Assembly: GCF_951230155.1 (NCBI RefSeq)
Contig: NZ_CATNVD010000012.1
Coordinates: forward strand, 1 to 64,000
Direction of reading: 5' to 3'
Origin: Parablautia sp. Marseille-Q6255
Lineage (GTDB): Bacteria > Bacillota > Clostridia > Lachnospirales > Lachnospiraceae
DNA: 64,000 nucleotides
Shown here: positions 25,799 to 35,777 of the stretch, piece after piece
Layout of the letters: each line of letters opens with the position of its first letter
Position numbering within the stretch: position 1 is the stretch's first letter
Made by a program: the position numbers and the translations under genes
The notes under the pieces: model-generated
Databases searched by the model: none
What the model saw: the letters and a program-made list of their open reading frames with translations, nothing else
What the model was told of the DNA's origin: nothing

Positions 25799-26566
25799 TT
25801 ATTTCTCGCGTGCGATCAGATAATACGGAAGCGCTACACAAACGATCCCGCCGATCATATTTCCAATTGTCACAATGACAAGATTCATGATCACACCTGT
25901 CACCGGAACAGCCATCTCCATCGGATTCAAAAGACCGATCGTCAAAAACGTCATATTCGCGATGCTGTGCTCAAATCCGCATGTAACAAATGTCATGACG
26001 CAGGCGAAATTCATTGCAAGCTTTGCGCCCTCTGATTTCAGCTTTGTGCCGCACCAGATCGCCAGGCAGACACAGATGTTGCACAGGATCGCCTTCATAA
26101 ACAACGGGACTGCCTCTCCGTTTGCCTTTGCAGAAGCTGTGTTCGCAAGAAATGTACCGATATCGCCGGCTCCAATCCCTGTCATATGGAATACAAGAGC
26201 TGTCAGCACGGAACCGATCAGGTTGCCAAGCCAGCAGATCACCCACAGCTTCACGATCTTTCCCCAGGAGATCTCCTTGCGGAACCCTGCCATTGCCATC
26301 ACGAAATTATTGCCGGTAAACAGCTCCGCGCCTGCTACTGTAACAAGGCAAAGTCCTACGGCAAATACGCTGCCGCATACCAGCTTTGTCGAGTACGCGC
26401 CGCCGGCGGTGAACACACCGCCGACTACGCCCATCAGTACGGAACCAAGACCGATAAAAAGTCCTGCCAGTATAGACATCAGCCAGTAACCGAGTGGGTT
26501 ATTTTCCAAAAGTGCTATTTTCTTTTTCGCTGCGCCACACACTGCTGTCGTCTCTTCTCTAAACAT
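25799..26566 (-). CDS. focA: Formate/nitrite transporter (FocA type)
   Basis: Pentameric formate channel of the FNT family. The 255 residues have six hydrophobic segments; AGLFIGLGSVLMGVVGG, GAELFTGNNFVMAMAGF, WVICWLGNLIGSVL and CGFEHSIANMTFLTIGLL are typical FNT landmarks. It lies downstream of fhs on the same strand, 63 bp away, so formate import or export is tied to its activation onto tetrahydrofolate. Ends at the strong terminator at 25694-25750. Confidence 0.92.
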   Translation of the reverse strand: MFREETTAVCGAAKKKIALLENNPLGYWLMSILAGLFIGLGSVLMGVVGGVFTAGGAYSTKLVCGSVFAVGLCLVTVAGAELFTGNNFVMAMAGFRKEISWGKIVKLWVICWLGNLIGSVLTALVFHMTGIGAGDIGTFLANTASAKANGEAVPLFMKAILCNICVCLAIWCGTKLKSEGAKLAMNFACVMTFVTCGFEHSIANMTFLTIGLLNPMEMAVPVTGVIMNLVIVTIGNMIGGIVCVALPYYLIAREK

Positions 26567-26629
26567 GTCTGTTTCCCCCTCTGACTGTTTTTACAAAAGT
26601 AGTAATCATACTCATAGCACTGCAGCGTA

Positions 26630-28315
26630 TTAGAACAGTCCGGAGATCTTTCCTGTCTCGTCTACATCGATACGCTCTGCAGCCGGTACCTTCGGCAGAC
26701 CCGGCATTGTCATGATCTCACCGGTAAGCGCTACGATAAAGCCTGCACCTGCGGAGATCTTGAGGTTACGTACCGTTACCTCGAAGTCTGTCGGCGCGCC
26801 GAGCTTCGTCTGGTCGTCTGTCAGGGAGTACTGTGTCTTAGCCACGCAGATCGGGCAGTTGCCGTAGCCGAGAGCCTCGAGCTCTTTTGCCTGCTTCTGT
26901 GCGTTTGCTGTCAGGACAACTCTCTTGCCGCCGTAGATCTTCTGTACGATCTGGTTGAGCTTATCCTCGATGCTTCCCTCCAGCTCATAGCTGTATGTGA
27001 AGTCGTTCGGCTCCTCTACGAGACGGATCACTTCTTCTGCAAGCTTGATGCCGCCTTCGCCGCCCTTTGCCCATACCTCGGACAGTGCTACGTTTACACC
27101 GAGCTCTTTACACTTGCTCTCTACGAGGTCAAGCTCTGCCTTTGTATCGGTCGGGAATGCGTTGATCGCTACTACGCACGGCAGTTTGTATACGTTTCTG
27201 ATATTGCTTACATGCTTGAGCAGGTTCGGAAGTCCCTTTTCCAGAGCCTCAAGGTTCTCGTTGTTCAGGTCAGCCTTCGGAACGCCTCCGTTGTATTTCA
27301 GCGCACGTACCGTAGCTACGATCACGACTGCATTCGGCTTCAGTCCTGCCATACGGCACTTGATGTCAAGGAACTTCTCAGCTCCGAGGTCTGCGCCGAA
27401 GCCTGCCTCTGTGATCGCATAATCACCAAGCTTTAACGCCATCTTTGTTGCGATTACGGAGTTACATCCGTGTGCGATATTTGCGAACGGTCCGCCGTGT
27501 ACGATCGCCGGAACGTGCTCCAGTGTCTGTACAAGGTTCGGCTTCAGAGCGTCCTTGAGCAGTGCGCACATAGCGCCCTCTGCATGCAGATCGCCTGCTG
27601 TTACCGGCTTCTGCTCAGAAGCTTTTCCGTATGTATAACCAACAATGATTCTTGCCAGACGTTTCTTCAGGTCTGTGATGTCGCTTGCCAGACACAGAAC
27701 TGCCATGATCTCGGATGCTACTGTGATATCATAGCCATCCTCTCTCGGCATGCCGTTTGTCTTTCCGCCAAGTCCGTCTACAACGAAACGCAGCTGACGG
27801 TCGTTCATATCCACACATCTTCTCCATGTGATCTTTCTCGGGTCGATGTTCAGTGCATTGCCCTGGTAGATGTGGTTGTCAAGCATTGCTGCCAGCAGGT
27901 TGTTTGCTGCGCCGATCGCATGGAAGTCACCGGTAAAGTGGAGGTTGATATCTTCCATCGGAACAACCTGTGCATATCCGCCGCCTGCTGCTCCGCCCTT
28001 TACGCCAAATACCGGTCCGAGGGACGGCTCACGAAGCGCTACCATAACGTTCTTGCCAAGCTTCTGCAGTCCGTCAGCCAGACCAACTGTCGTCGTTGTC
28101 TTTCCTTCTCCTGCCGGAGTCGGGTTGATCGCTGTGACGAGGACGAGCTTTCCGTCCTTTTTATCTGTTTCTTTCAGAAGATTGTAGTCGATCTTTGCCT
28201 TATAATTTCCGTACTGCTCCAGATACTTCGGATCAATGCCAGCCTTTGCTGCGATCTCCGTAATCGGAGACATTGTAGTTTCCTGTGCGATTTCGATGTC
28301 TGTTTTGAATCCCAT
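26630..28315 (-). CDS. fhs: Formate-tetrahydrofolate ligase
   Basis: ATP-dependent joining of formate to tetrahydrofolate to give 10-formyl-THF, the entry to one-carbon metabolism and, in acetogens, the methyl branch of the Wood-Ljungdahl pathway. The 561-residue length is normal. The P-loop is PTPAGEGKT (residues 65-73), followed by [37 protein letters not shown]. The gene is preceded by a leader of about 400 nt with a ZTP and a THF riboswitch in tandem and followed by focA. Confidence 0.98.
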   Translation of the reverse strand: MGFKTDIEIAQETTMSPITEIAAKAGIDPKYLEQYGNYKAKIDYNLLKETDKKDGKLVLVTAINPTPAGEGKTTTTVGLADGLQKLGKNVMVALREPSLGPVFGVKGGAAGGGYAQVVPMEDINLHFTGDFHAIGAANNLLAAMLDNHIYQGNALNIDPRKITWRRCVDMNDRQLRFVVDGLGGKTNGMPREDGYDITVASEIMAVLCLASDITDLKKRLARIIVGYTYGKASEQKPVTAGDLHAEGAMCALLKDALKPNLVQTLEHVPAIVHGGPFANIAHGCNSVIATKMALKLGDYAITEAGFGADLGAEKFLDIKCRMAGLKPNAVVIVATVRALKYNGGVPKADLNNENLEALEKGLPNLLKHVSNIRNVYKLPCVVAINAFPTDTKAELDLVESKCKELGVNVALSEVWAKGGEGGIKLAEEVIRLVEEPNDFTYSYELEGSIEDKLNQIVQKIYGGKRVVLTANAQKQAKELEALGYGNCPICVAKTQYSLTDDQTKLGAPTDFEVTVRNLKISAGAGFIVALTGEIMTMPGLPKVPAAERIDVDETGKISGLF

Positions 28316-28433
28316 TGTTTTAATCTCCTCTCATTATAAAAAATAAAAAGTACCTTAAGTATTGTCAGACGGATACCTGCTTCCCAGCCGGCTGCTGCTC
28401 TTTGCCGCCTTATCAGATCCCGATATGAGGCAA

Positions 28434-28484
28434 CAAAAAAACTGCGCAAAGGGATATACAGAGGAATCCATCTTAACGCAGTAG
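28434..28484 (-). terminator. Terminator downstream of the THF riboswitch
   Basis: ACTGCG...CGCAGT with extra AAG/CTT pairs, followed by TTTTTTTG on the minus strand. Its 5' arm shares bases with the 3' arm of riboswitch helix P1, so the two can compete. Confidence 0.7.
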
Positions 28485-28577
28485 CGGAAGCGATACCGTA
28501 ACGCGGAAAATTTCCTTCGTTCACATAAAAACCTTCCCATCGTGTGACACTTAACGTACTGTATCTTCTCTACTTTC
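28478..28577 (-). ncRNA. THF riboswitch
   Basis: Minus strand: AGTAG pairs with CTACT (P1), GATAC pairs with GTATC (P2), and the conserved words ACGTTAAGTGT, GGGAAGG and CGAAGG...CGCGTTACGG occur in the order of the tetrahydrofolate riboswitch. It precedes the enzyme that uses THF directly, which fits. Assigned by eye; a covariance search would settle it. Confidence 0.85.
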
Positions 28578-28615
28578 ATAGAAATTATTAAATTGTCGTC
28601 AGAGATCTGTGCTAA

Positions 28616-28655
28616 TGAAAACTGGACAGCACCTGTGTTCTCAAATGCTGTCCAG
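28616..28655 (-). terminator. Terminator overlapping the ZTP aptamer
   Basis: CTGGACAGCA/TGCTGTCCAG, a perfect 10-bp stem with a 14-nt loop, followed by TTTTC on the minus strand. The first arm reuses the TCTGGAC end of the ZTP aptamer, so aptamer and terminator are mutually exclusive. Confidence 0.8.
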
Positions 28656-28722
28656 ACGGTCGACAAAATTATTATTTTGATCACCCTGTGGTGCTCCACT
28701 TATCCGTCAGCAATCAAAACCT
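28650..28722 (-). ncRNA. ZTP (pfl) riboswitch
   Basis: Minus strand: P1 TTTTGAT/ATCAAAA, P2 GTGG-AGCA-CCAC inside it, the conserved CTGACGGA before P2, a spacer, and the P3 motif GTCGACCGTCTGGAC. ACGG and CCGT can form the ZTP pseudoknot. The wording closely follows the known ZTP aptamer form (CUGACGG ... GCCGACCGUCUGGGC). ZTP/ZMP builds up when 10-formyl-THF is short, so binding should prevent the overlapping terminator and turn fhs on. Confidence 0.88.
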
Positions 28723-28735
28723 CTAACTGTTTGTC

Positions 28736-28764
28736 ATTATACCCGATGTTTTTTAGTTTGTCAA
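28736..28764 (-). promoter_or_regulatory. Promoter of fhs-focA
   Basis: Consensus sigma-A promoter on the minus strand: -35 TTGACA (28759-28764), 17-bp spacer, -10 TATAAT (28736-28741). The transcript starts near 28729, just ahead of the ZTP aptamer. Confidence 0.9.
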
Positions 28765-28809
28765 GAATTTATCAAAAAATTTTTTTCAAATTTTTCTGCG
28801 ATTTTTCGC

Positions 28810-31203
28810 TTATTCTACGATCAGCACATATGGATCAAACGTTTTTTCTCTGAGCGCATCCATCGCCGCCTCGCCGTCCGTCTCATCTGTCAGCCACAGG
28901 CTGTAGCGGTATTCGCCGAAGCCGGAAAGATCCATTTTGAAATTGGTCTCCCATATATTATTCATCACCCACGAATACACCGGCCGGCGATTGTTCTCCT
29001 CTTTTCCATCGCACAGCACGATCGGATGATGGCGAAGCTCTCCCATATACAAAAGAGCGGTATCCCGCGCGGCGATCAGAGCGCCGCCGCCCGGCGCCGT
29101 ATACGCCAGCCCCTCATCTGACATATAAAACTCCATACAGGTTCCCGGGATCTGATCCACACCCGGGCGGAATGCTTCCGTACCTTTTCGCAGATACAGG
29201 CTGTCATCCGGAAAGTCAAGGCTAAGCGGCAAAAAGATACTTTCTATGTCTGTTGAAATAGTCTTTCCAAGCTCCAGTCTGAAATCTACACGCGGCATAT
29301 CCTCAAAGAAGCGTACGACTACATCTGCACGCACAGTCCCAGGCAGGCTGTAGCGCAGCCGCAGCTGTGTAAACACCCTGCCGTGTTCCTCCACGCGTAT
29401 CTCCTCGAGACGGCCCGCATACAGCTTCGCATGCTGCCCGCGCATATTGCGTCCCATCAGTCGGCGTTCAAGCTCTTCCGGATAGGGATCTGCATTGTCA
29501 TAACGCACCTTTGTCACCTCGTAGACCGGTGTGAAAAACGGCGCCTCACCTCTTCCGGTCAGCTCCCGTCCTGTCCGCTTATCGACAAACGAAGTCACAC
29601 CCTCTCCTGTCCGATAGGAAAGCCGGAAAAAACGGTTTTCAAAGCCGTATGGCAGCCGGAAGGACTGCGGATCGTAATCGTTGACAATGTCCTTTACATT
29701 CTCCGAGCCCACATAGCACTGTCTCGTATTCATCACATCCGGTACAGCGGGCATTGCTTTATATACGTATGTTTTTTCCTGCCCAGCTGCAAATTCATCA
29801 GTAAAGCTGATCATCCTTCCGCGCGGATGTGCAGACACCTGGCACGGGATCTCTCGTCCTGATTCATCTCTCACCTGTGCCTGCGGCATTGCCATTGTCT
29901 CGATATAGAACTCTACAAGCTGCCGCCCTGCAGCTTTAGAAACGCTGCACGCACGTATTTTTCCTTCCGTATTGTAATAGCGCAGCAGATCGCCCTTTTC
30001 CCTGATCACTGCATTAAGCATACGGGATGCTGCCTCGTGCGCACCTGAAGCATAGCTGTTTTTGCGCATATCAAGGTTTAACACCATTGTCGTATACGGG
30101 TTCACGATCGTTGCTGAGTGCCCCCACGTATGCTCTGCATACAAAAGCATATTGTCCTGCGCCGCCTTTACGTGCTGCGGATACTTCTCCTGCAAATGCT
30201 CCTCCAGCCGGCTGCAGAGATGATAACGATACTGCGCTTCCCGATAATGCTTTACCGCATACGGGGTGCTGCCGACTCCGTTCGCCCACCAGTCAGTCAG
30301 GTCCCCGTGGTATACCGGAGCCTGTGCAAGGCGGTCACGGATCTGCGCATACAGTTCCTGAAGAGAAACCATGCGGATCTGCACATCGTCTCCATATACT
30401 TCATTGTACTTCCTGATATTCTCCAGGATTTCTGCACATGGCGGCGCATTATCACTGAACACGCCCGACACAGACGCTATGATAAAATCGTATGCGTATC
30501 CCTGCGATTCACAGGAATCGAGATATTTCATCAGGTTCTCATGCAGCGCCTCCACTGCATCCTCTGGCAGACGCTCCTGTCCAAAGTACGTTTTCTGCAT
30601 ATACGCGATCGCCGGGTTCGATTTCAGTCCGAGCGCATTGCCCAGATTGTAGTGCTCTCCGTTCCACACAAGGATACGCTTTCCCTCTGCATTTTCCCAC
30701 CAGTATGCTGTCTGGTTTTTGTACAGCGGATACATTCCATGATGACAGTGGATGTTTGTATACAAAAACTCAATGCCATTGTCGATCATCGCATCCCGGT
30801 ATCCCATAGAAATACCATTGATGTCTGCAAACATTGCTGTACAAAGAGAAACACCGTTTTGCTCAAAATATGCGTTCCACTGCGCAAGGCGCTCCCGGTA
30901 GACAGGCACCTCCAGAAGATCGGTGAAATTCAGATAATTTGCTGAAATACCGATCTTTCCTTCTGAGACAAGACGGCAAAACGCCTCCTTCTCCTGCTGC
31001 GTGGCAGTCTCAAAAAACTTCTCCACACAAAACAGTGTCTCACAGTTCCAGCGAAAATCTGCATATTCCGGCTTCTCCATCATTGAGAGCACCGTGCGGA
31101 TATAATCTGTCTGTACGTCGATGACCCTTTCCTGAAGATCTGTATAACCGATGTCTGTGTGGGAATGATGCACCACATAGACGGTACGGATCTGATGACT
31201 CAT
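28810..31203 (-). CDS. GH38-like (alpha-mannosidase superfamily) protein
   Basis: A 797-residue protein that begins with the GH38-type metal motif HHSHTDIGY (residues 12-20; H15 and D17 are probable zinc ligands). A candidate nucleophile region is MFADINGIS. The C-terminal half is beta-rich, as in GH38 enzymes. It resembles DUF5054-type members whose substrate is not known, so a plant- or host-glycan role is only a guess. No signal peptide is seen, so it would act in the cytoplasm. The start has AAGGAG 9 nt upstream. No sugar transporter flanks it. Confidence 0.8.
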   Translation of the reverse strand: MSHQIRTVYVVHHSHTDIGYTDLQERVIDVQTDYIRTVLSMMEKPEYADFRWNCETLFCVEKFFETATQQEKEAFCRLVSEGKIGISANYLNFTDLLEVPVYRERLAQWNAYFEQNGVSLCTAMFADINGISMGYRDAMIDNGIEFLYTNIHCHHGMYPLYKNQTAYWWENAEGKRILVWNGEHYNLGNALGLKSNPAIAYMQKTYFGQERLPEDAVEALHENLMKYLDSCESQGYAYDFIIASVSGVFSDNAPPCAEILENIRKYNEVYGDDVQIRMVSLQELYAQIRDRLAQAPVYHGDLTDWWANGVGSTPYAVKHYREAQYRYHLCSRLEEHLQEKYPQHVKAAQDNMLLYAEHTWGHSATIVNPYTTMVLNLDMRKNSYASGAHEAASRMLNAVIREKGDLLRYYNTEGKIRACSVSKAAGRQLVEFYIETMAMPQAQVRDESGREIPCQVSAHPRGRMISFTDEFAAGQEKTYVYKAMPAVPDVMNTRQCYVGSENVKDIVNDYDPQSFRLPYGFENRFFRLSYRTGEGVTSFVDKRTGRELTGRGEAPFFTPVYEVTKVRYDNADPYPEELERRLMGRNMRGQHAKLYAGRLEEIRVEEHGRVFTQLRLRYSLPGTVRADVVVRFFEDMPRVDFRLELGKTISTDIESIFLPLSLDFPDDSLYLRKGTEAFRPGVDQIPGTCMEFYMSDEGLAYTAPGGGALIAARDTALLYMGELRHHPIVLCDGKEENNRRPVYSWVMNNIWETNFKMDLSGFGEYRYSLWLTDETDGEAAMDALREKTFDPYVLIVE

Positions 31204-31273
31204 ACGCATTCTCCTTTTTCTTTTTATGTCTGTTTTTGGTCAGTTGTCCTGATGCCTTTCTTTCACGGCTGCT

Positions 31274-32044
31274 TTACAGCTCCATGCTGCCTGTCAGCAG
31301 CTCTTTTACGATCGCAAACATCTCGCGCAGAACGTAATGCGCCTCCATCAGAGGATCGCCAGCTGCCGGAATCGCATACGCAGCCTCATAGCCCTGCTTT
31401 TTTGCAAGCGCGAGCGCACGGTACACATGGAAATCATTGGAAAGTATCCCGGTGCGGCTCTCTCTCGGCGTCTCATGCGGCAGCGCGGCGCAAAACGCCA
31501 GATTCTCCTTCGTCGTAGTCGACCGGTCTTCTTTTATCAGACGCTCTTCCCCGATCCCCCGCCCGGACAGATAGCGGAACATACACTCTGCCTCTGAGAT
31601 ATCCTCTCCGCTGCCCTTTCCGCCGGAGAGAAGCAGCACGGTATCCTGATTTTTTTCTGCGTAAGTATAAGCCGCTTCCAGCCGCTTCAAAAGCGCGCGC
31701 GACGGTTCTTCTCCACTGACGTGCGCGCCAAGCACGATCACATAGTCAAGCGCCTCCGGCGTCTTTGTCCTCATTCCTGATACGATGCGGCTGCCAAGAA
31801 AGAGCATCCCCGCGATACCTGCTGCGATCAGCACGCCCGATACCACAAGCACATAGCCCGCCCACGAATGCGGATGCGACGCTTCATACAGAAATAAACG
31901 CCATAAGGTCAGGAAAAAAACGCCGCCTGCCACCCAGATCCACGCGAAGTCCGTCTGGAGTCCGGCATACGCAGTGACCGCCGCATAATAAATAAAACAA
32001 AGGATGCCTATGATCAGGCATCCCGTCTGTAAACAATTCCGCAT
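31274..32044 (-). CDS. YdcF/SanA-type (DUF218) membrane protein
   Basis: A 256-residue protein with about three N-terminal membrane segments (GCLIIGILCFIYYAAVTAYAG, FAWIWVAGGVFFLTLW, WAGYVLVVSGVLIAAGIAGMLFLG) and a C-terminal DUF218 domain: DYVIVLGAHV, LLLSGGKG, STTTKENLAF, ILSNDFHVYRA. Related proteins act in envelope processes of unclear chemistry. The start was set at the ATG with GGAG 6 nt upstream; an ATG four codons earlier is possible. Confidence 0.85.
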   Translation of the reverse strand: MRNCLQTGCLIIGILCFIYYAAVTAYAGLQTDFAWIWVAGGVFFLTLWRLFLYEASHPHSWAGYVLVVSGVLIAAGIAGMLFLGSRIVSGMRTKTPEALDYVIVLGAHVSGEEPSRALLKRLEAAYTYAEKNQDTVLLLSGGKGSGEDISEAECMFRYLSGRGIGEERLIKEDRSTTTKENLAFCAALPHETPRESRTGILSNDFHVYRALALAKKQGYEAAYAIPAAGDPLMEAHYVLREMFAIVKELLTGSMEL

Positions 32045-32111
32045 GTAAGTCTCCATTTCCCTGCTGTCTGAAGATTTGCCTGCAAATCCTTTCGCAAACT
32101 GCGAAACTCTG

Positions 32112-32612
32112 TTATCTGCCGCAGCAGAATTTGTATTTTTTGCCGCTGCCGCACGGACATGGATCGTTTCTTCCGACCTTCTTGCCCTTTACGATCGTGT
32201 TCATCTTCTTCGCTTCCATGTAGAGCGCTTTCTTCTTCTCTGCATCAAAGATCCTGTCCCATGCCGGAAGATTGTAAAGCCAGTCAGCCTTTGCATCTAC
32301 CATATTTTTGTACAGAAGCTCATTGTCGAAATCAAGACTTACGACCGTATCCTCTTCCATCTCCTCGATCGGGTTCGGCGTCTTTAAGCTGTCATTGATG
32401 CCATCAAGAAATCCAACCATCTTCATAAGCGGGATCTCATATTTCTCTGCAAGCTCCTTTACGGTACCGGAAACTGCCTCCTCCGGATTCTCCAGAAGCT
32501 TCTCATACACGCCCTTCTCTGTCAGAAAGTAATCTGACCAGAACTGCTGAAGCTGTTTTCTATCTGTCTCCTGAGAGTACGCAGTATCTCTCCATGTCTG
32601 TAATAATCCCAT
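32112..32612 (-). CDS. SEC-C motif protein
   Basis: A 166-residue mostly helical protein that ends in the SecA-type zinc motif [18 protein letters not shown]. The N-terminal part ([32 protein letters not shown]) has no recognised domain. The motif is nearly the same as that of SecA at 19161, so the two may share a partner such as the ribosome. The start has AAGGA upstream and a promoter lies at 32692-32720. Confidence 0.8.
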   Translation of the reverse strand: MGLLQTWRDTAYSQETDRKQLQQFWSDYFLTEKGVYEKLLENPEEAVSGTVKELAEKYEIPLMKMVGFLDGINDSLKTPNPIEEMEEDTVVSLDFDNELLYKNMVDAKADWLYNLPAWDRIFDAEKKKALYMEAKKMNTIVKGKKVGRNDPCPCGSGKKYKFCCGR

Positions 32613-32691
32613 AGTAATACCATCCTTTAATTCTTTTTCTGATTCACATAAAAATAACCAACGCCAACGTATCGCCCCGCTGACGCCAGTT

Positions 32692-32720
32692 ATTATATAA
32701 CACTTTTTCGGCAAAGACAA
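32692..32720 (-). promoter_or_regulatory. Promoter of the SEC-C gene
   Basis: Minus-strand -35 TTGTCT (32715-32720), 17-bp spacer, -10 TATAAT (32692-32697). The rest of the 32613-33028 gap holds a small CACCGGA/TCCGGTG hairpin near 32922-32942 and the terminator at 32984-33024, nothing else. Confidence 0.7.
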
Positions 32721-32983
32721 GCAAAACCGCCAAAATCGCTCCGACGAAAAATATCCGGCACTTCCCGGTGTGGCATCACTTGTTTCCAGTAACCATGATA
32801 CCTGATAAACTTTTTTTAAAGGTGTATATTTTGCTCCGATCCGGCTATACTATCACTAATCTCACAGGGAAAGCCAACAGGCGATCGTAAATTTTCTTAT
32901 GAGATTATTGTATGTTCTTATCACCGGATCCCCCTCCGGTGATCCTTACCAAAGATAAAATAAATACTTATCCTCCCCTTTAT

Positions 32984-33024
32984 AACCCCGCGGGCGCGCA
33001 AGGCTGCGCATCCGCGGGGTTTTG
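32984..33024 (-). terminator. GC-rich terminator after the repeat protein gene
   Basis: AACCCCGCGG/CCGCGGGGTT stem with a GCGC-rich loop, just after the stop of the 33029 gene. A T-run lies on the plus-strand side and only a weak one on the minus side. Confidence 0.6.
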
Positions 33025-33028
33025 TTCG

Positions 33029-34144
33029 CTACTTCATATTCTTTTCGATCACGATCTTGCCTTTGAATCCGAACTTGCGGAGCTTTTTCTCTACCTTTTT
33101 ATTTCTTACGTGGAAGGTGGTCTTTACAGATGCTCTTCTTAAATCTCCACCCTTCAGATTTTTTGAATAAAGATAAATATGGTTAATCTCGGAGTCACCG
33201 GCTTCTTCCTGAATATATACGTAACGAACATCTTCCGGTATATTCAGACGCTTTATTGGAGGAGTATATTTTATACTTAAAAAGAGATACTCATTTCCGT
33301 ATTCCTTGCCCATTTTTATACGCTTCAGATTTGGGAGTCCATAAATTCCGCACAAACCAGTTTTACGTACCTGAAGTGTCTCAATGGCTGTATTCCCCCA
33401 AAATGCGTGAGCAGATATCTCTTTGACCCCTTTGGGCACTTTATAATTCTTCTTTCCGGAAACGACATTATCCAGACGTGTTCCATCTTTCGAACAGATA
33501 TCATTTCCTACCATCTTCAGATATTTATGTTTTTTATCAATAGTCATTTTTAAAGACGGACAGTTTTTAATATCGAAACTCTGATAGTCCCAGTCCCAAT
33601 AGTAATTCTTTGTAAAATGCAGCCGCTTCAATTTAGGACAATTATAGAAGCGTGCCTCTCTCAGATCGTTCGGATCCTCAAAAACCACATATTTCAGCTT
33701 TTCATAGCCATACGCCGGACCATATACCAGCACTCCCTTGGCAAACGTGATCTTCTTCAAACAGGCCTGATAGGAATGTTTCTTATCCGGGATGGCAACA
33801 TTCGGTCTCCAGTAGGGTTTATCGGGTTCCTGTCCTATAGCAGTAGTATACTTGTATTCCTCAAGATCTCCCCATACAAAAGATTCTACCTCATATTTCT
33901 TTTTCTTATACTTTATCTTTTTTGGGATGTATAATTCTGTCGGCAGATTACTGCCCCTTACATCGTCAATATACGCTATGGCGACAGGTTTTTTCCCTTG
34001 CTCATTCTTATAAAACACATAATCTACATTATTAATCCGTACACGAGGTCTTTCAGACGCAGATACTGTCATACCTGCACAAAGAAGCATCAGCATTCCC
34101 ATAAACGCGAGAAGCAGATGGAGATAATTTTTTCCTTTTTTCAT
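33029..34144 (-). CDS. Secreted BspA-type leucine-rich-repeat protein
   Basis: A 371-residue protein with a signal peptide (MKKGKNYLHLLLAFMGMLMLLCAGMTVSA, cut after about residue 29) and repeated units such as LKRLHFTKNYY, IKRLNIPEDVRYVYI and KGVKEISAHAFWGNTAIETLQV, which match the LRR_5/BspA style. It is lysine- and tyrosine-rich. No anchor is visible, so it may be free or bound by charge. AAGGAGGG precedes the ATG. The 34145-34415 gap upstream shows nothing clear. Confidence 0.8.
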   Translation of the reverse strand: MKKGKNYLHLLLAFMGMLMLLCAGMTVSASERPRVRINNVDYVFYKNEQGKKPVAIAYIDDVRGSNLPTELYIPKKIKYKKKKYEVESFVWGDLEEYKYTTAIGQEPDKPYWRPNVAIPDKKHSYQACLKKITFAKGVLVYGPAYGYEKLKYVVFEDPNDLREARFYNCPKLKRLHFTKNYYWDWDYQSFDIKNCPSLKMTIDKKHKYLKMVGNDICSKDGTRLDNVVSGKKNYKVPKGVKEISAHAFWGNTAIETLQVRKTGLCGIYGLPNLKRIKMGKEYGNEYLFLSIKYTPPIKRLNIPEDVRYVYIQEEAGDSEINHIYLYSKNLKGGDLRRASVKTTFHVRNKKVEKKLRKFGFKGKIVIEKNMK

Positions 34145-34415
34145 GTTCAACCCTCCTTGATGGTACACAAAGCTTTATCTGTTTTTTTACAATGCGGACT
34201 CTTATTGTACAAAATGTTCTAACTACAGGCTCTGCTTTGTAAATTCCTCCTCCAAAACAAAATCAGCTATCTTCTTATCGTATAAACAACGCACCACCTC
34301 TTTACTGTAAATTTTTCACGTACTACTTTCTTGTAATATAAAGTTTATCATATAATTTCACAGTATGCAAGTTTTATTTTGTTTATTATATCTAGTTTTT
34401 CTCACTTTCAGCAGG

Positions 34416-35777
34416 TTAATGAGGACATTTTGTATATTTTGTAGAACTAATCATCTCTTCAGCGATTATATGATCACATTTTATACATTTTTTTGTTTTA
34501 TAAATAAAAACCTCACATCCTCCTTTTCCATCTCGCTTATGAACTGCTTTTCTCCCATCTTTATATGTATGTGTGCATGCCCGCTCACTTTCTGTAATTA
34601 CCTTATCCTCTTCTAAATAAGAAACGGTTCCTGTAATGTCATCAATAAATACACAATCCGAGTGTGTAAAATCTATCGCTGCGACATCATCCGTGACGAA
34701 CTCTTTATTGTCATCTACGGTCCACTCCATTTCTTCGTCCAAATCTTCTTCTAATATTTCTACCTCCCAATCGATATCCTTATCTATTTCCCCTCTAGCA
34801 ACTTTTTCTGTTTCATACGCATACGTACTGATAAAACTGCTAAACGCTGCCGCGATCACTACAATAACAATCCCCAATCCTCTTTTTATTCTTCTTCTGT
34901 CCATAATTACCTCCACTCTGTCAGAAATATCTTTTTTGCTTCCTGATAAACAGCTTGCCCAAAGCTTCGTTTTCTGAGCGCCTGTCGCTGCCGCACGTAC
35001 GACCAGCCGCGCATACGCGCCTCTTTTCTCATCGCCCGCGATGCGCAGTGTCTCCTCGTCGCACCGATATTCCGAGACTTTATTTATCTCCCTTAGCATC
35101 AGATAGGAAAACGGATTAAACCAATGCAGCAGTATGACCAAAAGACTGATCCACTTCATCAGGACATCCTGCCTTTTGATATGCGCAGCTTCGTGGAAGA
35201 GTACAAACTCCTGCTCCTCCTGTGTAAAATCCTGCTCCGGCAAAAATATGACCGGACGCAGCACCCCCAGGGTAAACGGTGTCTGTATTCCAGATACTTT
35301 CTTGATCGGGATCCGCTTTTTCCCGCACAGCTTTCGCAGCTCTGGATTGTTTTCAAGCGTCTCCTGAGAAATATCTTTTGCACATACCCCAAGCAGCCTT
35401 TTCAGGCGAAAATACCGAACCGTCTGATAACCGATAAAGCCAAGCGCAACACACACTCCCACCGCCAGACAGACAACCTTCCAGCTTTCCACTATCAGAT
35501 ATTCTCCTGAATTAAGGGCAACCGCTGTATACCCGGATATTCCGAACTGTGTCACCCCGCCTATGTCGGGATGGAAAAATCCCGGCAGAAGCTCCCCCAG
35601 CTCATACGGCAGATTATATTTTATCTTTTGTATCGGAAAGAGAAAGAAAAACACTGCCGCCTTCAGCAATATATCCTTCTGCGACGCACCAAACCTTTTT
35701 CGCAGGATCAAACCTGACGAATAATACAGCAGCATCGTTATAGTTCCCGCCAGGCTCATCGCCGCAATCACATTCAT
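34416..35777 (-). CDS. BlaR1/MecR1-like M56 metallopeptidase sensor
   Basis: A 453-residue membrane peptidase. Several N-terminal membrane segments precede the M56 zinc motif HEAAH (residues 195-199) with a further segment at about 315-335. The outer part is not a penicillin-binding sensor: it is acidic (EEDLDEEMEW...) and ends with a Cys pair region, C-H-T-H and CIKCDHI...KCPH. It overlaps the upstream BlaI-like gene by 4 bp. By analogy it cleaves the repressor or a partner on an envelope signal, but the signal is unknown. Confidence 0.85.
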   Translation of the reverse strand: MNVIAAMSLAGTITMLLYYSSGLILRKRFGASQKDILLKAAVFFFLFPIQKIKYNLPYELGELLPGFFHPDIGGVTQFGISGYTAVALNSGEYLIVESWKVVCLAVGVCVALGFIGYQTVRYFRLKRLLGVCAKDISQETLENNPELRKLCGKKRIPIKKVSGIQTPFTLGVLRPVIFLPEQDFTQEEQEFVLFHEAAHIKRQDVLMKWISLLVILLHWFNPFSYLMLREINKVSEYRCDEETLRIAGDEKRGAYARLVVRAAATGAQKTKLWASCLSGSKKDISDRVEVIMDRRRIKRGLGIVIVVIAAAFSSFISTYAYETEKVARGEIDKDIDWEVEILEEDLDEEMEWTVDDNKEFVTDDVAAIDFTHSDCVFIDDITGTVSYLEEDKVITESERACTHTYKDGRKAVHKRDGKGGCEVFIYKTKKCIKCDHIIAEEMISSTKYTKCPH

